DNA from: Flavobacteriales bacterium
Lineage (GTDB): Bacteria; Bacteroidota; Bacteroidia; Flavobacteriales_F; PHOS-HE28
Direction: 5' to 3'
Assembly (NCBI GenBank): GCA_016715995.1
Contig: JADJXF010000009.1
Span: forward strand, 62,001 to 126,000
DNA: 64,000 nucleotides
Below the pieces are notes generated by a model that had not been told where the DNA came from, did no database searches, and saw only the letters and a program-made list of their open reading frames with translations. How positions within the stretch are numbered: the first letter of the stretch is position 1; the number at the start of each line of letters is the position of its first letter. Shown piece by piece: positions 40,042 through 48,422 of this stretch. The position numbers were made by a program, and so were the translations under genes.

Positions 40042-42768
40042 TCAACGCAGCACCATCAGGCGAAGGTTCGCTGCACGGCCCTCCGGCAACCAGAGTCGCA
40101 CGGCATAGGGGCCGTCACTCAAGGCGGCGAGCGAAAGAGCTACCTGGTTCTGCCCCTCTTGGATGACGATGGACTCTTGGAATCGCAATCGCCCGTCGGG
40201 GTCGTAGAACTCAACCCGGCCGGCCCCCTCCAGGTTGGCAGGGAACGATAACCAGGCTTGGTCGCCAGCAGGGTTGGGCACCAGCGAGGCTTCCACGAAA
40301 CCAAGTCCATGGATAACAGCCACTTCCGAGCTATAACCGTGCCCACCGGCAGCATCCTGAACGCGCAATCGATAGCGGTTCAGCCCGTTCAGGGGCGAAG
40401 CATCGACGAACCGGTGTTGAATCGCCTGCTGGCTTGGATAGCCCTGCTGTTCGCCAATCGCGAGAAACACGCCGTCCACCGTCGCTCGCTCAACCACGAA
40501 GGAGTGATTCTCTGATTCGCCAAGGGCGGTCCAATCCACATGTACCACCGAAGGGTGATCGGTGGCATTGGGGCCCAGCAGTTCAACACCCAGGACGGTG
40601 CAATCCAACGATGCCCCGCCTTGGAGGTCCCAACTAAGCGAGAAGGCGAGGCCGCTCTGCGACCAGTTGCTGATGTACAGCAGGTAAACCTGTCCAACAA
40701 CCACGTCCAGGTATCGGACCCATTTATCGCCAAACGCGTCTTCGCTTAGGTCGGCTGCCGCGAAGTTCAGGCCGGTTGCTCCACTCGGAGCGGCGTAAGA
40801 ACAACGCAGCGGGGCTGAGAGCGGCGGACAAATAGAGCCAGGGGTGCTGCCCGGCGGGAAGGGGCCCCAGATGGCGAAATCGTAATCATCGGCGGGGTTC
40901 GCCGGATTGAGGGTGAAGCCAATCTGCCCGCTTGCACTGATGGTGAAATTGTACCAAGTGCCTTGACGCTCCGTATTGAGCAGGCAGCCAGCCGAGGTCA
41001 GGTTCAAGTCGGCGACGTTGCCCGTATTAGTCGTGTTGTTATTGAAGCTCTGTCCATTGCAGATGGTGATGCTGCCGACGCAATCCTCGGGCGGCGATGG
41101 CGGAGGATTGCAGGTGAGCGTACCCGCGTATGCATTCCCGGCCGCAGGGGGGGTGCCGGAATTGAAGACCGAGCCCGCGCCCAAAGTGAGCGAATAGGAG
41201 TTTTCACCTTGGAAGAGCCCGGAATTGTTATAGGTGAGCACGATGACGGTTCCTGGCGTAGCTGGTATGGCAACGAAGTTCGAGGAGCCCGATACAGTAT
41301 AGTAGGTGATCGGGCCACCATTGATGCTCACGCCCACGCTCGAACTGCCCCAGCCGTCACCGAATGAATCATACATGTTCAGCATGTACACGCAACCACC
41401 CGGAGGCACCGTGGCCACGCCCTGCACACAGAGATTGAACGTGCCGGTGGCCGTGCCGTAACCCCAGTACCTGATGAAGTAGGTCTGACCGGGGGTCAGT
41501 CCGGCGAGGTTGAGCTGCGGCATCAGCCCAGGGCCACTGTCGTCGTCGCAAGCAACCTGGGTGAACGGACCGGAGCAGGATGGAGCGGAATACACAGCAA
41601 AAGCGCCATCCGTGAGCGTTCCCGCCGTGCTCGTGAGATTTACCGTGCCATAAGGTCCAGCAACAAACGAAAACCACACGTCCTGCGAGCCGCCGACGTA
41701 ATTGCCACAGGTCGGTGCAGGCGCCGTGCCCGAATTGCCTGCGCCGACGTTGCTGAAGGTGCCGCCGCCGCAGCTGAGCACCAACGGCTGCGCCAGGTTA
41801 GAGCAAGGGTTGCCATTGGTTACGGGTGGTGGAGGAACAGCGCATGTGATCGTAAGCGGAGCGCATGTGGTGTTGCTCGCGCAATTGTATTGGTCAACGA
41901 GTACACGGAGCTGACCGGTGAAGCCTGCTGTCCAAGTGACGTATGACTGCAGGCTAAATAACCCGCACGTGCCGCTGTCATCGTTGTAGCCCAAGCTGGC
42001 GCCACCGCCGTTATTGAACAAGGTGATCTGCGTATCGAATGAGGCTCCGCAAGTGGCGAACGTGTATTGATATCCATTGGTCACGTTCACCAGCGCGTAC
42101 TGGCCGCCCTGCACGCAAGGCACATTGGTGGTTCCTGGGCAAGTTGGCGTGATGGCGCCACCGGCGATGGCGGTATTGTTGTCGGTGCATTGGCCAAGGG
42201 CGCCGCTGCCCATGGACCAAGCCACTGAAACCAGAATCAGAGCAGCGTAACGTTGAATCATGCGCTCACGGATTCTTTGGAGGTGTAGAAGAACCATTGC
42301 CCCCGTCTGCAACAACTGATATGCATCCGGGTTTGAAGAGATCCATGCACGCTTGGCTTCGTCGTACCGGGAATCATCCCCAGCCGGATCTCCAGTGTCG
42401 ATCCGCCGCGGGTAAGAATCCGGAGTAGAGTCAAGTGACCTGCTGTTCGAGTTGACGGCAACGTAGTGCCGCTCGTTCGCATTCAAGGCATTCAGCAGCT
42501 CCGTCTCTGTCACGCCCGCTTCTGTTCTCACTTTCAGCATCATCCCTTCGATGGACACCAATCCTTGAGCATCCAGCCCTTTCACGGCATGAATCGCCCA
42601 CTTCGCGGCTGTGGCGTCAATCGGAGCATCTGCCCGAAAGAGACGGCCCTGTGTTCCCTGAGCATTGCTCTGTGCCATGCCGCAGAAGAACACGGTCAAG
42701 GACAAAGCAATCGTCCTCGCCAGATGCCATCCTTGGGTCCCGGACGGCCTGAGCCAAATGGCATTCAT
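40042..42768 (-). CDS. Large T9SS type A cargo protein, paralog 3 of 4, fused in frame to small exported protein B
   Basis: The frame is continuous from 42768 to the stop at 40042, about 908 residues. The first 169 residues are small protein B, with its own signal peptide. They run without a stop into MIQRYAALILVSVAWSMGSG-ALGQ at 42261, a second signal peptide that starts the large protein. The large part has one PPC-like repeat (NGNPCSN), a CVYMLNMYDSFGDGWGS module, a DCVGSITIC module with DYDFAIWGPF and a C-terminal type A-like sorting domain ending LRLMVLR. Whether the missing stop is real or a small sequence indel cannot be told. A single long product or two separate products (start at 42261) are both possible. 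Confidence 0.8.
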   Translation of the reverse strand: MNAIWLRPSGTQGWHLARTIALSLTVFFCGMAQSNAQGTQGRLFRADAPIDATAAKWAIHAVKGLDAQGLVSIEGMMLKVRTEAGVTETELLNALNANERHYVAVNSNSRSLDSTPDSYPRRIDTGDPAGDDSRYDEAKRAWISSNPDAYQLLQTGAMVLLHLQRIRERMIQRYAALILVSVAWSMGSGALGQCTDNNTAIAGGAITPTCPGTTNVPCVQGGQYALVNVTNGYQYTFATCGASFDTQITLFNNGGGASLGYNDDSGTCGLFSLQSYVTWTAGFTGQLRVLVDQYNCASNTTCAPLTITCAVPPPPVTNGNPCSNLAQPLVLSCGGGTFSNVGAGNSGTAPAPTCGNYVGGSQDVWFSFVAGPYGTVNLTSTAGTLTDGAFAVYSAPSCSGPFTQVACDDDSGPGLMPQLNLAGLTPGQTYFIRYWGYGTATGTFNLCVQGVATVPPGGCVYMLNMYDSFGDGWGSSSVGVSINGGPITYYTVSGSSNFVAIPATPGTVIVLTYNNSGLFQGENSYSLTLGAGSVFNSGTPPAAGNAYAGTLTCNPPPSPPEDCVGSITICNGQSFNNNTTNTGNVADLNLTSAGCLLNTERQGTWYNFTISASGQIGFTLNPANPADDYDFAIWGPFPPGSTPGSICPPLSAPLRCSYAAPSGATGLNFAAADLSEDAFGDKWVRYLDVVVGQVYLLYISNWSQSGLAFSLSWDLQGGASLDCTVLGVELLGPNATDHPSVVHVDWTALGESENHSFVVERATVDGVFLAIGEQQGYPSQQAIQHRFVDASPLNGLNRYRLRVQDAAGGHGYSSEVAVIHGLGFVEASLVPNPAGDQAWLSFPANLEGAGRVEFYDPDGRLRFQESIVIQEGQNQVALSLAALSDGPYAVRLWLPEGRAANLRLMVLR
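42262..42768 (-). other. Small exported protein B region (partner of paralog 3)
   Basis: From the ATG at 42768 (MNAIWLRPSG) with a signal peptide ending MAQSNAQ. The body starts LFRADAPIDAT and has the HMA-like pattern KWAIHAVKGLDAQGLVSIEG, MLKVRTE and ELLNALNAN. It ends with IDTGDPAGDDSRYDEAKRAW, clearly homologous to the end of protein A. Its C-terminus runs into the next signal peptide without a stop. An earlier start at 42819 is possible. Confidence 0.65.
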
Positions 42769-42893
42769 GGAAGAACTGGTTTCATTGATGACGACAGAAA
42801 CAGGAGGAGGTTGTCTCATGAACCTGGGGTATCGATGGGAAAGGTAAACCTCAATCGCAGGGAAACAACGGGTCCACGACGCACGGAATGAAG

Positions 42894-42917
42894 AAAGGCC
42901 GGTGAAGGCCGGCCTTT
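42894..42917 (-). terminator. Terminator after T9SS paralog 4
   Basis: AAGGCCGG (42895-42902) pairs with CCGGCCTT (42909-42916), extended by an A-T pair, with a 6-base loop. It lies just downstream of the paralog 4 stop at 42937. Confidence 0.75.
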
Positions 42918-42936
42918 TCATGCGCTAAACGGTTGA

Positions 42937-45591
42937 TTATTCCACGAAGAAACGTCCGGTCAACCAAGCCGTCCCTTGAGCCGAGAGGAAGGTCAGCGTG
43001 TATGCGCCGGCGTCCAACCCATCAATGGGAATCCGAAGGCGTTGCGAACCCGCTCTGACGGCGATGGCATGCTGCCGCACGAGCCTGCCACTGGCGTCGA
43101 GGATGCCGGTTTGGATTGAGGCATCTTCATCCATTTCCACCTCCACATAGATCTCATTCGTGGCCGGATTCGGATAGGGGACGGTGTGCATCGCACCGTA
43201 GCGATTGGCTACGGATACGACATCGGAGACCTTGGTGGTGCCGTCCTGGTCCACCATCTTTATTCGGTAGTGGTTGAAGCCGGGCATGGGCTGGGGGTCG
43301 AGGAATTGATAGGCGGTCGCGGAGGCGGACCAGCCACTGGCAGCCACATGGCCGATCTGATCGAACCCGCCTTCTTCGTTCATGCGCTCAATCGCGAAAT
43401 GGTCGCTATTGGATTCTGTGGCCGTGACCCAGTCCAACCGGATGCCCTCCGGCACGGGTGCTCCGTAAAGGCTCACGAGCTCAATGGGCAGCAGCGCGCA
43501 ATCCAAGCTGGCTCCGTTGGTGAGCTGCCAGGTGAGGTTGAATGCCAGACCGCTCTGGGTCCAATTGCTGATGTAGAGCAGGTAGTATTCACCAGCGGTC
43601 ACGACCATCGCTGTGGACCATTTCGATCCACCAGCGCCTTCGGAAGGGTTGCTGGCCGATGTAGACAGTCCAGTATCCCCTGTGGTTGCGCTGTAGTTGC
43701 AGCGATAGGGTGTGACGAGCGGTGGGCAGGATAGCGAGCCGAACGGTCCCCACACGGCGAAATCATAGTCGTCGGATGGATTGGTAGGTGAAATGGTGAA
43801 GGCCACTGTGCCTGATGCGGAAGGCGAGAAGCTGTACCAGCTGCCTTGCCGCTCGTTGGATCCGAGGCAGCCGCGGTTGTGCAGGTGCAGATCGGTGGTG
43901 AGCCCCGTGGTGGTCGGGTTGTCGTTGATCTGCTGCGCGTTGCAGATCGCGGTCCGGCCATAGCAATCGCTGGTGGTCGGGGGAGCGGACTGGCAGTTGG
44001 CCACACCGGCGTAGCGCAAGCCCGTGCCTGGCGTGGGACCGTCCTGATACACTGTGCCGTACATGAGTTGGAGCACATAGCGGATCTCCCCTTGCCCGCC
44101 ACCGACGGCGTTGTAGGTTAGCTGAATTACATCGCCGATGCTCGCGCTGATGTAAGCGGTCTCACGGTCACCGGTGCTGACCTGGTAACTCACCGGCGCG
44201 CCGGCGCCCACCTGGATGCTGACATTGCTGGAGCCCCAACCATCGCCGCCTGAATCATACATGTGGAGTACATACGCGCAGTCGCCAACGGCCGGTGCCG
44301 TATTCGCGCAAAGGTTGAAGCTGCCCGTATTGCCGCTGTTCCCCCATACGCGCAGGTAGTAGGTGTTGCCTGCGACGAGTTCAAGCGGCGTGTAGGAGAG
44401 GAACGGCATATTGTTCGGACCGCTCAGATTGTCGCAGGAGATGAGGTTGAAGGTGCCGTTGCAGGCGCTTGCGCTGTACAGCGCCATCGCGGCGTTGGTC
44501 AGTGTGCCTGCCGTGGTGCGGATGGTCACCAGGCCATTGGCAGGCGCCACGAAACTGAACCAGACATCGCCTCCCGAGTAGTTGCTGCAGCCGGGTGCAG
44601 GAATGCCAGCGCTGGCGGTCGCTCCCACATTGTGGTAGCTCAGCATGTCGCATGTGGACCCGAGGTTCAATGAAATGGCCGTGCAGGGTTCATCGTTTGT
44701 CACCGGCGACCATACACAGGCGTTGAAGGTGCCAGAGGCGCCGTTCTCTCCCCAGACCCGGGCATAGTAGGTCGTGCCCGGTGTCAAACCTCCTTGTGTG
44801 AACTGACCCATGTTCCCGTTTCCATTCGCGGAACAGGTGATCAGCGTGTAGCCGGTGGAGCATGTATTGGCACTATACAAGGCCACGCCAGAATCCGTCA
44901 ATCCATTAGTGCTTGTGCGGAAGATCACTGTGCCATTGGCGGGAGCAACGAAGGAGAACCAGACGTCCCCTCCAGTATAGTTGCCGCAACCAGGGGCTGG
45001 TATTCCAGCGGATGCGGTAGCGAGGACATTCGTTGCTGCTGTATTCGAGCAGCTCATGCCTACCGTGAGGGCAACCGCTCCGCAAGGGTCGTCGTTGGTG
45101 GGCGGCGAAGGGCTCCAGATGCAGAGTCGGCCGTCCATGCCGCCGTTGTCGTTGTGCCGTTGGATCCGGATCATGTATGTCTGGCCAGGCGTCGTCACCA
45201 GATCGGTGATCACAGCATTGTTGCCATTGCCTCCCGAGTTCACGCAGGTGACCTGGGTAAGACTGCCGCACGCGCCGGTATAGATGTGCATGATCGGCCT
45301 GTGATTGTCGTCCGGGTTGAAAGTGATGTTCGTTATTGCTTCGGTCGCTGTGAACCAACCCCAGGCATCATCGTAGTTGCCGCCGGTGCAGCCTGTCGCT
45401 GTATAAGTGGCCGTGAATGAGCCGGGCTTATCGAAAACGGTATAGACGCAGGAGGCGCCAACGGGGTACTCGTTGCCTGCGTTGTACCCGCATGCATTCG
45501 TGGCAGTCTGGGCCAACGCGGCCGAGGTGACCATGAAGGACAGGATCATCGCCCACAGGAGCCTCCAATGATGGATTGACCTGATGCTCAT
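42937..45591 (-). CDS. Large T9SS type A cargo protein, paralog 4 of 4
   Basis: 884 residues with signal peptide (MVTSAALAQ). An N-terminal region with VGASCVYTVFDKPG precedes two PPC-like repeats starting TNDDPCGA and TNDEPCTA, each with GGDVWFSFVAPANG. Then follow CAYVLHMYDSGGDGWGS, a DCYGRTAIC module with DYDFAVWGPF and RCNYSATTGDTGL, a fibronectin-like segment (WVTATESNSDHF) and a type A sorting domain (YPNPATNE) ending GRFFVE. The start overlaps the stop of small protein C by 4 bp. Confidence 0.88.
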   Translation of the reverse strand: MSIRSIHHWRLLWAMILSFMVTSAALAQTATNACGYNAGNEYPVGASCVYTVFDKPGSFTATYTATGCTGGNYDDAWGWFTATEAITNITFNPDDNHRPIMHIYTGACGSLTQVTCVNSGGNGNNAVITDLVTTPGQTYMIRIQRHNDNGGMDGRLCIWSPSPPTNDDPCGAVALTVGMSCSNTAATNVLATASAGIPAPGCGNYTGGDVWFSFVAPANGTVIFRTSTNGLTDSGVALYSANTCSTGYTLITCSANGNGNMGQFTQGGLTPGTTYYARVWGENGASGTFNACVWSPVTNDEPCTAISLNLGSTCDMLSYHNVGATASAGIPAPGCSNYSGGDVWFSFVAPANGLVTIRTTAGTLTNAAMALYSASACNGTFNLISCDNLSGPNNMPFLSYTPLELVAGNTYYLRVWGNSGNTGSFNLCANTAPAVGDCAYVLHMYDSGGDGWGSSNVSIQVGAGAPVSYQVSTGDRETAYISASIGDVIQLTYNAVGGGQGEIRYVLQLMYGTVYQDGPTPGTGLRYAGVANCQSAPPTTSDCYGRTAICNAQQINDNPTTTGLTTDLHLHNRGCLGSNERQGSWYSFSPSASGTVAFTISPTNPSDDYDFAVWGPFGSLSCPPLVTPYRCNYSATTGDTGLSTSASNPSEGAGGSKWSTAMVVTAGEYYLLYISNWTQSGLAFNLTWQLTNGASLDCALLPIELVSLYGAPVPEGIRLDWVTATESNSDHFAIERMNEEGGFDQIGHVAASGWSASATAYQFLDPQPMPGFNHYRIKMVDQDGTTKVSDVVSVANRYGAMHTVPYPNPATNEIYVEVEMDEDASIQTGILDASGRLVRQHAIAVRAGSQRLRIPIDGLDAGAYTLTFLSAQGTAWLTGRFFVE

Positions 45592-45938
45592 TGGCCTTCG
45601 AGATTGGGTTGTGGATCGGCATGTGTGCGCTTCGGGCTTAGGCTGATACCGAGCTGCCCAGCCAGGCTGATGACCGATTGCGGGTCAACGGGCCTGTAGG
45701 CCAGCAGCTTGAGCTGCGCATAAGGTCTGTCGAACAGCACGCGCATAGCCGGGTCGAATCCGAGCAGGGCCTCGCTGAACAGCTTCTCATTCTGCGCGCC
45801 CACTTCATTATGCAGGTGGAAGAGGTACCGATGCTCCTCATCGTGCGGCACAGCGGCCTGCTGGCCCAAGCCGCGCATCGGCTGCAAGGCGCAGATGATG
45901 AAGAGCACAAGCCCGATTGTCCATCGCATCGTCTTCAT
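45588..45938 (-). CDS. Small exported protein C with Cys-less HMA-like pattern, partner of paralog 4
   Basis: 116 residues with signal peptide (LVLFIICALQPMRGLGQ). The body has EKLFSEALLGFDPAMRVLFDRP, LKLLAYRPVDPQSVISLAGQLGISL, a beta-alpha-beta pattern comparable to small proteins A and B, but it lacks their C-terminal RY-x-x-A-x-x-x-W block. It overlaps the start of paralog 4 by 4 bp (ATGA), so the two are translationally coupled. Homology to A and B is suggested by pattern and context, not proven. Confidence 0.65.
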   Translation of the reverse strand: MKTMRWTIGLVLFIICALQPMRGLGQQAAVPHDEEHRYLFHLHNEVGAQNEKLFSEALLGFDPAMRVLFDRPYAQLKLLAYRPVDPQSVISLAGQLGISLSPKRTHADPQPNLEGQ

Positions 45939-45954
45939 ATCGGTCCGTTTTCAC

Positions 45955-45977
45955 GGCTCGGATGAGGGGTCCGAGCC
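45955..45977. terminator. Hairpin between aminotransferase and small protein C
   Basis: GGCTCGGA (45955-45962) pairs perfectly with TCCGAGCC (45970-45977). It may terminate the aminotransferase transcript on the minus strand, though no T-tract follows. Confidence 0.45.
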
Positions 45978-46057
45978 GGCGGCTTCAACGGTGTACGACG
46001 AGATGAGGTTACGGACCGACGAAGCCCGGGTCCATCCCTGATGAAAAGGAGCGGAGG

Positions 46058-47288
46058 CTATCCGGTCGATGCGGCGACAGCACTGCCGCTGCGGATACGT
46101 CCTGGATAGGCTTCCAACGCAGCGCGCAGGCAGTCCACAGCGCGTTTCAGCTTGGGCAGTTCCAGTACGTAGGCCAAGCGGACCTGCTTCCGCCCGCTGG
46201 CCGGTTCCGCATAGAATCCGGTGGCTGGCGCCATCATGACCGTGTGCCCTTCGTGGCTGAAGGATTCGAGCAGCCATTGGCAAAAAGCATCGCTGTCGTC
46301 GATCGGAAGCTCGGCAACGCAATAGAACGCGCCTTTGGGCTTGGGGCAACGGACGCCGTCGATGGCGTTCAACCCATCCACGAGGATATCGCGGCGTTGC
46401 ACGTATTCGGCCACGACATCATCGAAGTACTTCTTCGGCGTGCGCAGCGCGGCCTCACTGGCGATCTGACCGAAGGTCGGCGGGCTCAGGCGGGCCTGGG
46501 CGAATTTGAGCGCGGTGGCCAGGAGTTCTTTGTTCCGAGTGATCAATGCGCCCACGCGCGCGCCGCACATGCTGTATCGTTTTGCTCACGCTGTCGATGA
46601 GCACGGCATGCTGGTCCAGTCCTTCGAGTGAGAGCGCGCTCACATGCGTGGCGCCATCGTAGCAGAATTCACGGTACACCTCATCGGCGAAGAGGTAGAG
46701 GTCGTGTTTCAGTACGATGGACCGGAGCGTCTCCAGTTCAGCCCGGCTGTACAAGTAACCCGTGGGATTCCCGGGATTGCAGATAAGGATGCCTTTGGTG
46801 CGCGGGGTAATCAGCGCCTCGAAAGCAGAGATGGCTGGCAGGGCGAAACCGTCGGCGATGCTGCAAGGAACAGGCACCACCGTCACGCCGGCACTGACCG
46901 CGAAGCTGTTGTAGTTGGCGTAGTACGGCTCGGGGATGATGATCTCATCCCCTGGCTCGAAGCAGCTCATCATGGCGAAGAGCAGAGCCTCGCTCCCTCC
47001 GGTGGTGACGATGATCTCTTCGTGCGTGACCGTGATGCCGTGCTGGGCATAGTAGCCCGCCAGCCCTTTGCGGTAGCCATCGAATCCCGCCGAGTGGCTG
47101 TACTCGATCACCGTGCGGTCCAGATTCCGGATGGCCGCCAGCGCCACCTCGGGTGTTGCGATGTCCGGCTGGCCGATGTTCAGATGGAGCACTTGCACCC
47201 CGCGCTTCTTCGCCGCCTCGGCGAAGGGGACGAGCTTGCGTATGGGGGAGGGCGGCATCAAGCGGCCTTTGGATGAGATCGCGGGCAT
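46058..47288 (-). CDS. Pyridoxal-phosphate aminotransferase class I/II (frameshifted)
   Basis: About 410 residues when both parts are joined, from the ATG at 47288 (MPAISSKGRLM). The first part has LHLNIGQPDIATP, TTGGSEALLFAMMSCFEPGD, ICNPGNPTGYLYS and the PLP lysine in DSVSKT. An extra base at about 46576 shifts the frame directly after this lysine. The second frame resumes with YSMCGARVGAL and runs to 46058 (including QVRLAYVLELPKLKRA). As written, the C-terminal half is lost. A sequencing or assembly error is likely, but a real pseudogene is possible. Substrate unknown. Confidence 0.8.
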
Positions 47289-47330
47289 GGGGTGCGCGTG
47301 GTTGGGAGGGCGAAGTTCGGCAACGCCACA

Positions 47331-47368
47331 AATGCGAAGGGCCTTCCCCAAGGAAGGCCCTTCGCATT
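47331..47368 (-). terminator. Terminator after the DUF1573 gene pair
   Basis: A perfect 17-bp stem (47331-47347 with 47352-47368) and a CCAA loop, 16 bases downstream of the DUF1573 stop. It also contains the AAGGGCC/GGCCCTT core seen in other terminators here. Confidence 0.85.
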
Positions 47369-47384
47369 GACGTGTCCGTTCGAT

Positions 47385-47795
47385 TCACTCCGGCGTGGTC
47401 GTACCGGCAGGAGTGCCCGCAGGGCCTTCCACCATGCCTTTGATGCGCACCACCTTCTCCGGTTCGTTCACCGCATTGCTGCTGATGGTCACGCTCTTGT
47501 TGATGGCGCCGGTCCGCTTGGTGTCATAGCGCACGGTGATCGCCGACCGCTGACCGGGCAGGATGGGCTCCGTATCGCACTTCGGCACCGTGCATCCGCA
47601 TGAGCCCTTGCAGTTGGTGATGATCAGCGGAGCGTCTCCGCTATTGGTCACCGTGAAGGTGCACTCACCATTGGCGCCCTGCGCGATGGTGCCATAGTCG
47701 TGCACCAGCTTATCCAATTGTATCATGGGCCCGCTCTGGGCAGTAACAGCCAAGGCTAGGAAGGCGATGGCTAAGAGGGCGAGGAGCTTCTTCAT
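47385..47795 (-). CDS. DUF1573 domain protein, tandem copy 2
   Basis: 136 residues with signal peptide (LALAVTAQ). It contains HDYGTIAQGANGECTFTVTNSGDAPLIIT, GSCGCTVPKC and YDTKRTGAINKSVTISSNA, the DUF1573 (Ig-like) pattern of many Bacteroidota secreted proteins. Function is unknown. A paralog lies 24 bases upstream; the two share most of the core sequence. Confidence 0.88.
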   Translation of the reverse strand: MKKLLALLAIAFLALAVTAQSGPMIQLDKLVHDYGTIAQGANGECTFTVTNSGDAPLIITNCKGSCGCTVPKCDTEPILPGQRSAITVRYDTKRTGAINKSVTISSNAVNEPEKVVRIKGMVEGPAGTPAGTTTPE

Positions 47796-47819
47796 GGATC
47801 GGTCGGGGCTGCGCGCGGA

Positions 47820-48281
47820 TCAATGCTTCTCCACCGGGGCCATCGGGCTGGCCTCTTTCACCGGCGAGGTCGGCGTGCTGGGCGCGGCGTCCACGTTGCC
47901 CTTGATCGTCACGATCTTGCTGGGGGCGTTGGTGGCGTTGCTGGTGATGGTAACGCTCTTGTTGATGGCGCCTACGCGGTTGGTGTCGTACTTCACCGTG
48001 ATGGCGCTCTTCGCGCCGGGCATGATGGGGGCGGTGTCGCACTTGGGCACGGTGCATCCGCAGCTTCCCTGGCATTGCGTGATGATCAACGGGGCATCGC
48101 CGGTGTTCGTCACCGTGAACTCACAGGTTCCATTCGCGCCCTGTGGGATGTTGCCGTAGTCGTGCGCTTCCTTATCAACGGAGATCATGGGGCCGCTGCC
48201 GCCAACGGGTTTCGCGCTGGTCTGCGCGCTGGCACCTATCACGGCAACGCCGAGTGCGAGGGAGAGGAGAAGCTTCTTCAT
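47820..48281 (-). CDS. DUF1573 domain protein, tandem copy 1
   Basis: 153 residues from the ATG at 48281, with signal peptide (VAVIGASAQ); extension to 48317 is not supported. It carries HDYGNIPQGANGTCEFTVTNTGDAPLII, GSCGCTVPKC and YDTNRVGAINKSVTITSNATNAPSK, closely matching the downstream copy, plus a Pro/Ser-rich tail. Recent tandem duplication is likely. Role unknown. Confidence 0.88.
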   Translation of the reverse strand: MKKLLLSLALGVAVIGASAQTSAKPVGGSGPMISVDKEAHDYGNIPQGANGTCEFTVTNTGDAPLIITQCQGSCGCTVPKCDTAPIMPGAKSAITVKYDTNRVGAINKSVTITSNATNAPSKIVTIKGNVDAAPSTPTSPVKEASPMAPVEKH

Positions 48282-48314
48282 GGGATGTCGGGTTGGGTGT
48301 TTCAATTGGTACGC

Positions 48315-48322
48315 CAAAGTTG
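48315..48322 (-). promoter_or_regulatory. Candidate -7 element (CAACTTTG) for the DUF1573 pair
   Basis: CAACTTTG on the minus strand, 33 bases upstream of the ATG at 48281, one base from the TAnnTTTG consensus. Confidence 0.25.
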
Positions 48323-48349
48323 AGCGGTGCCTTCCAGCTTTGGCTTGGC

Positions 48350-48370
48350 TTAACAGGACATTAACAGGAC
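48350..48370. promoter_or_regulatory. Tandem direct repeat TTAACAGGAC x2 upstream of the DUF1573 pair
   Basis: TTAACAGGAC occurs at 48350-48359 and 48361-48370, an 11-base spacing, about one helical turn. It lies 27-55 bases upstream of the -7-like box, so it could be a regulator binding site. No regulator is known. Confidence 0.3.
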
Positions 48371-48422
48371 CCGTGGTTCTGTCATCGTCGCACGATGAAT
48401 CCCGTGCAATCGCCGTTCCGAT

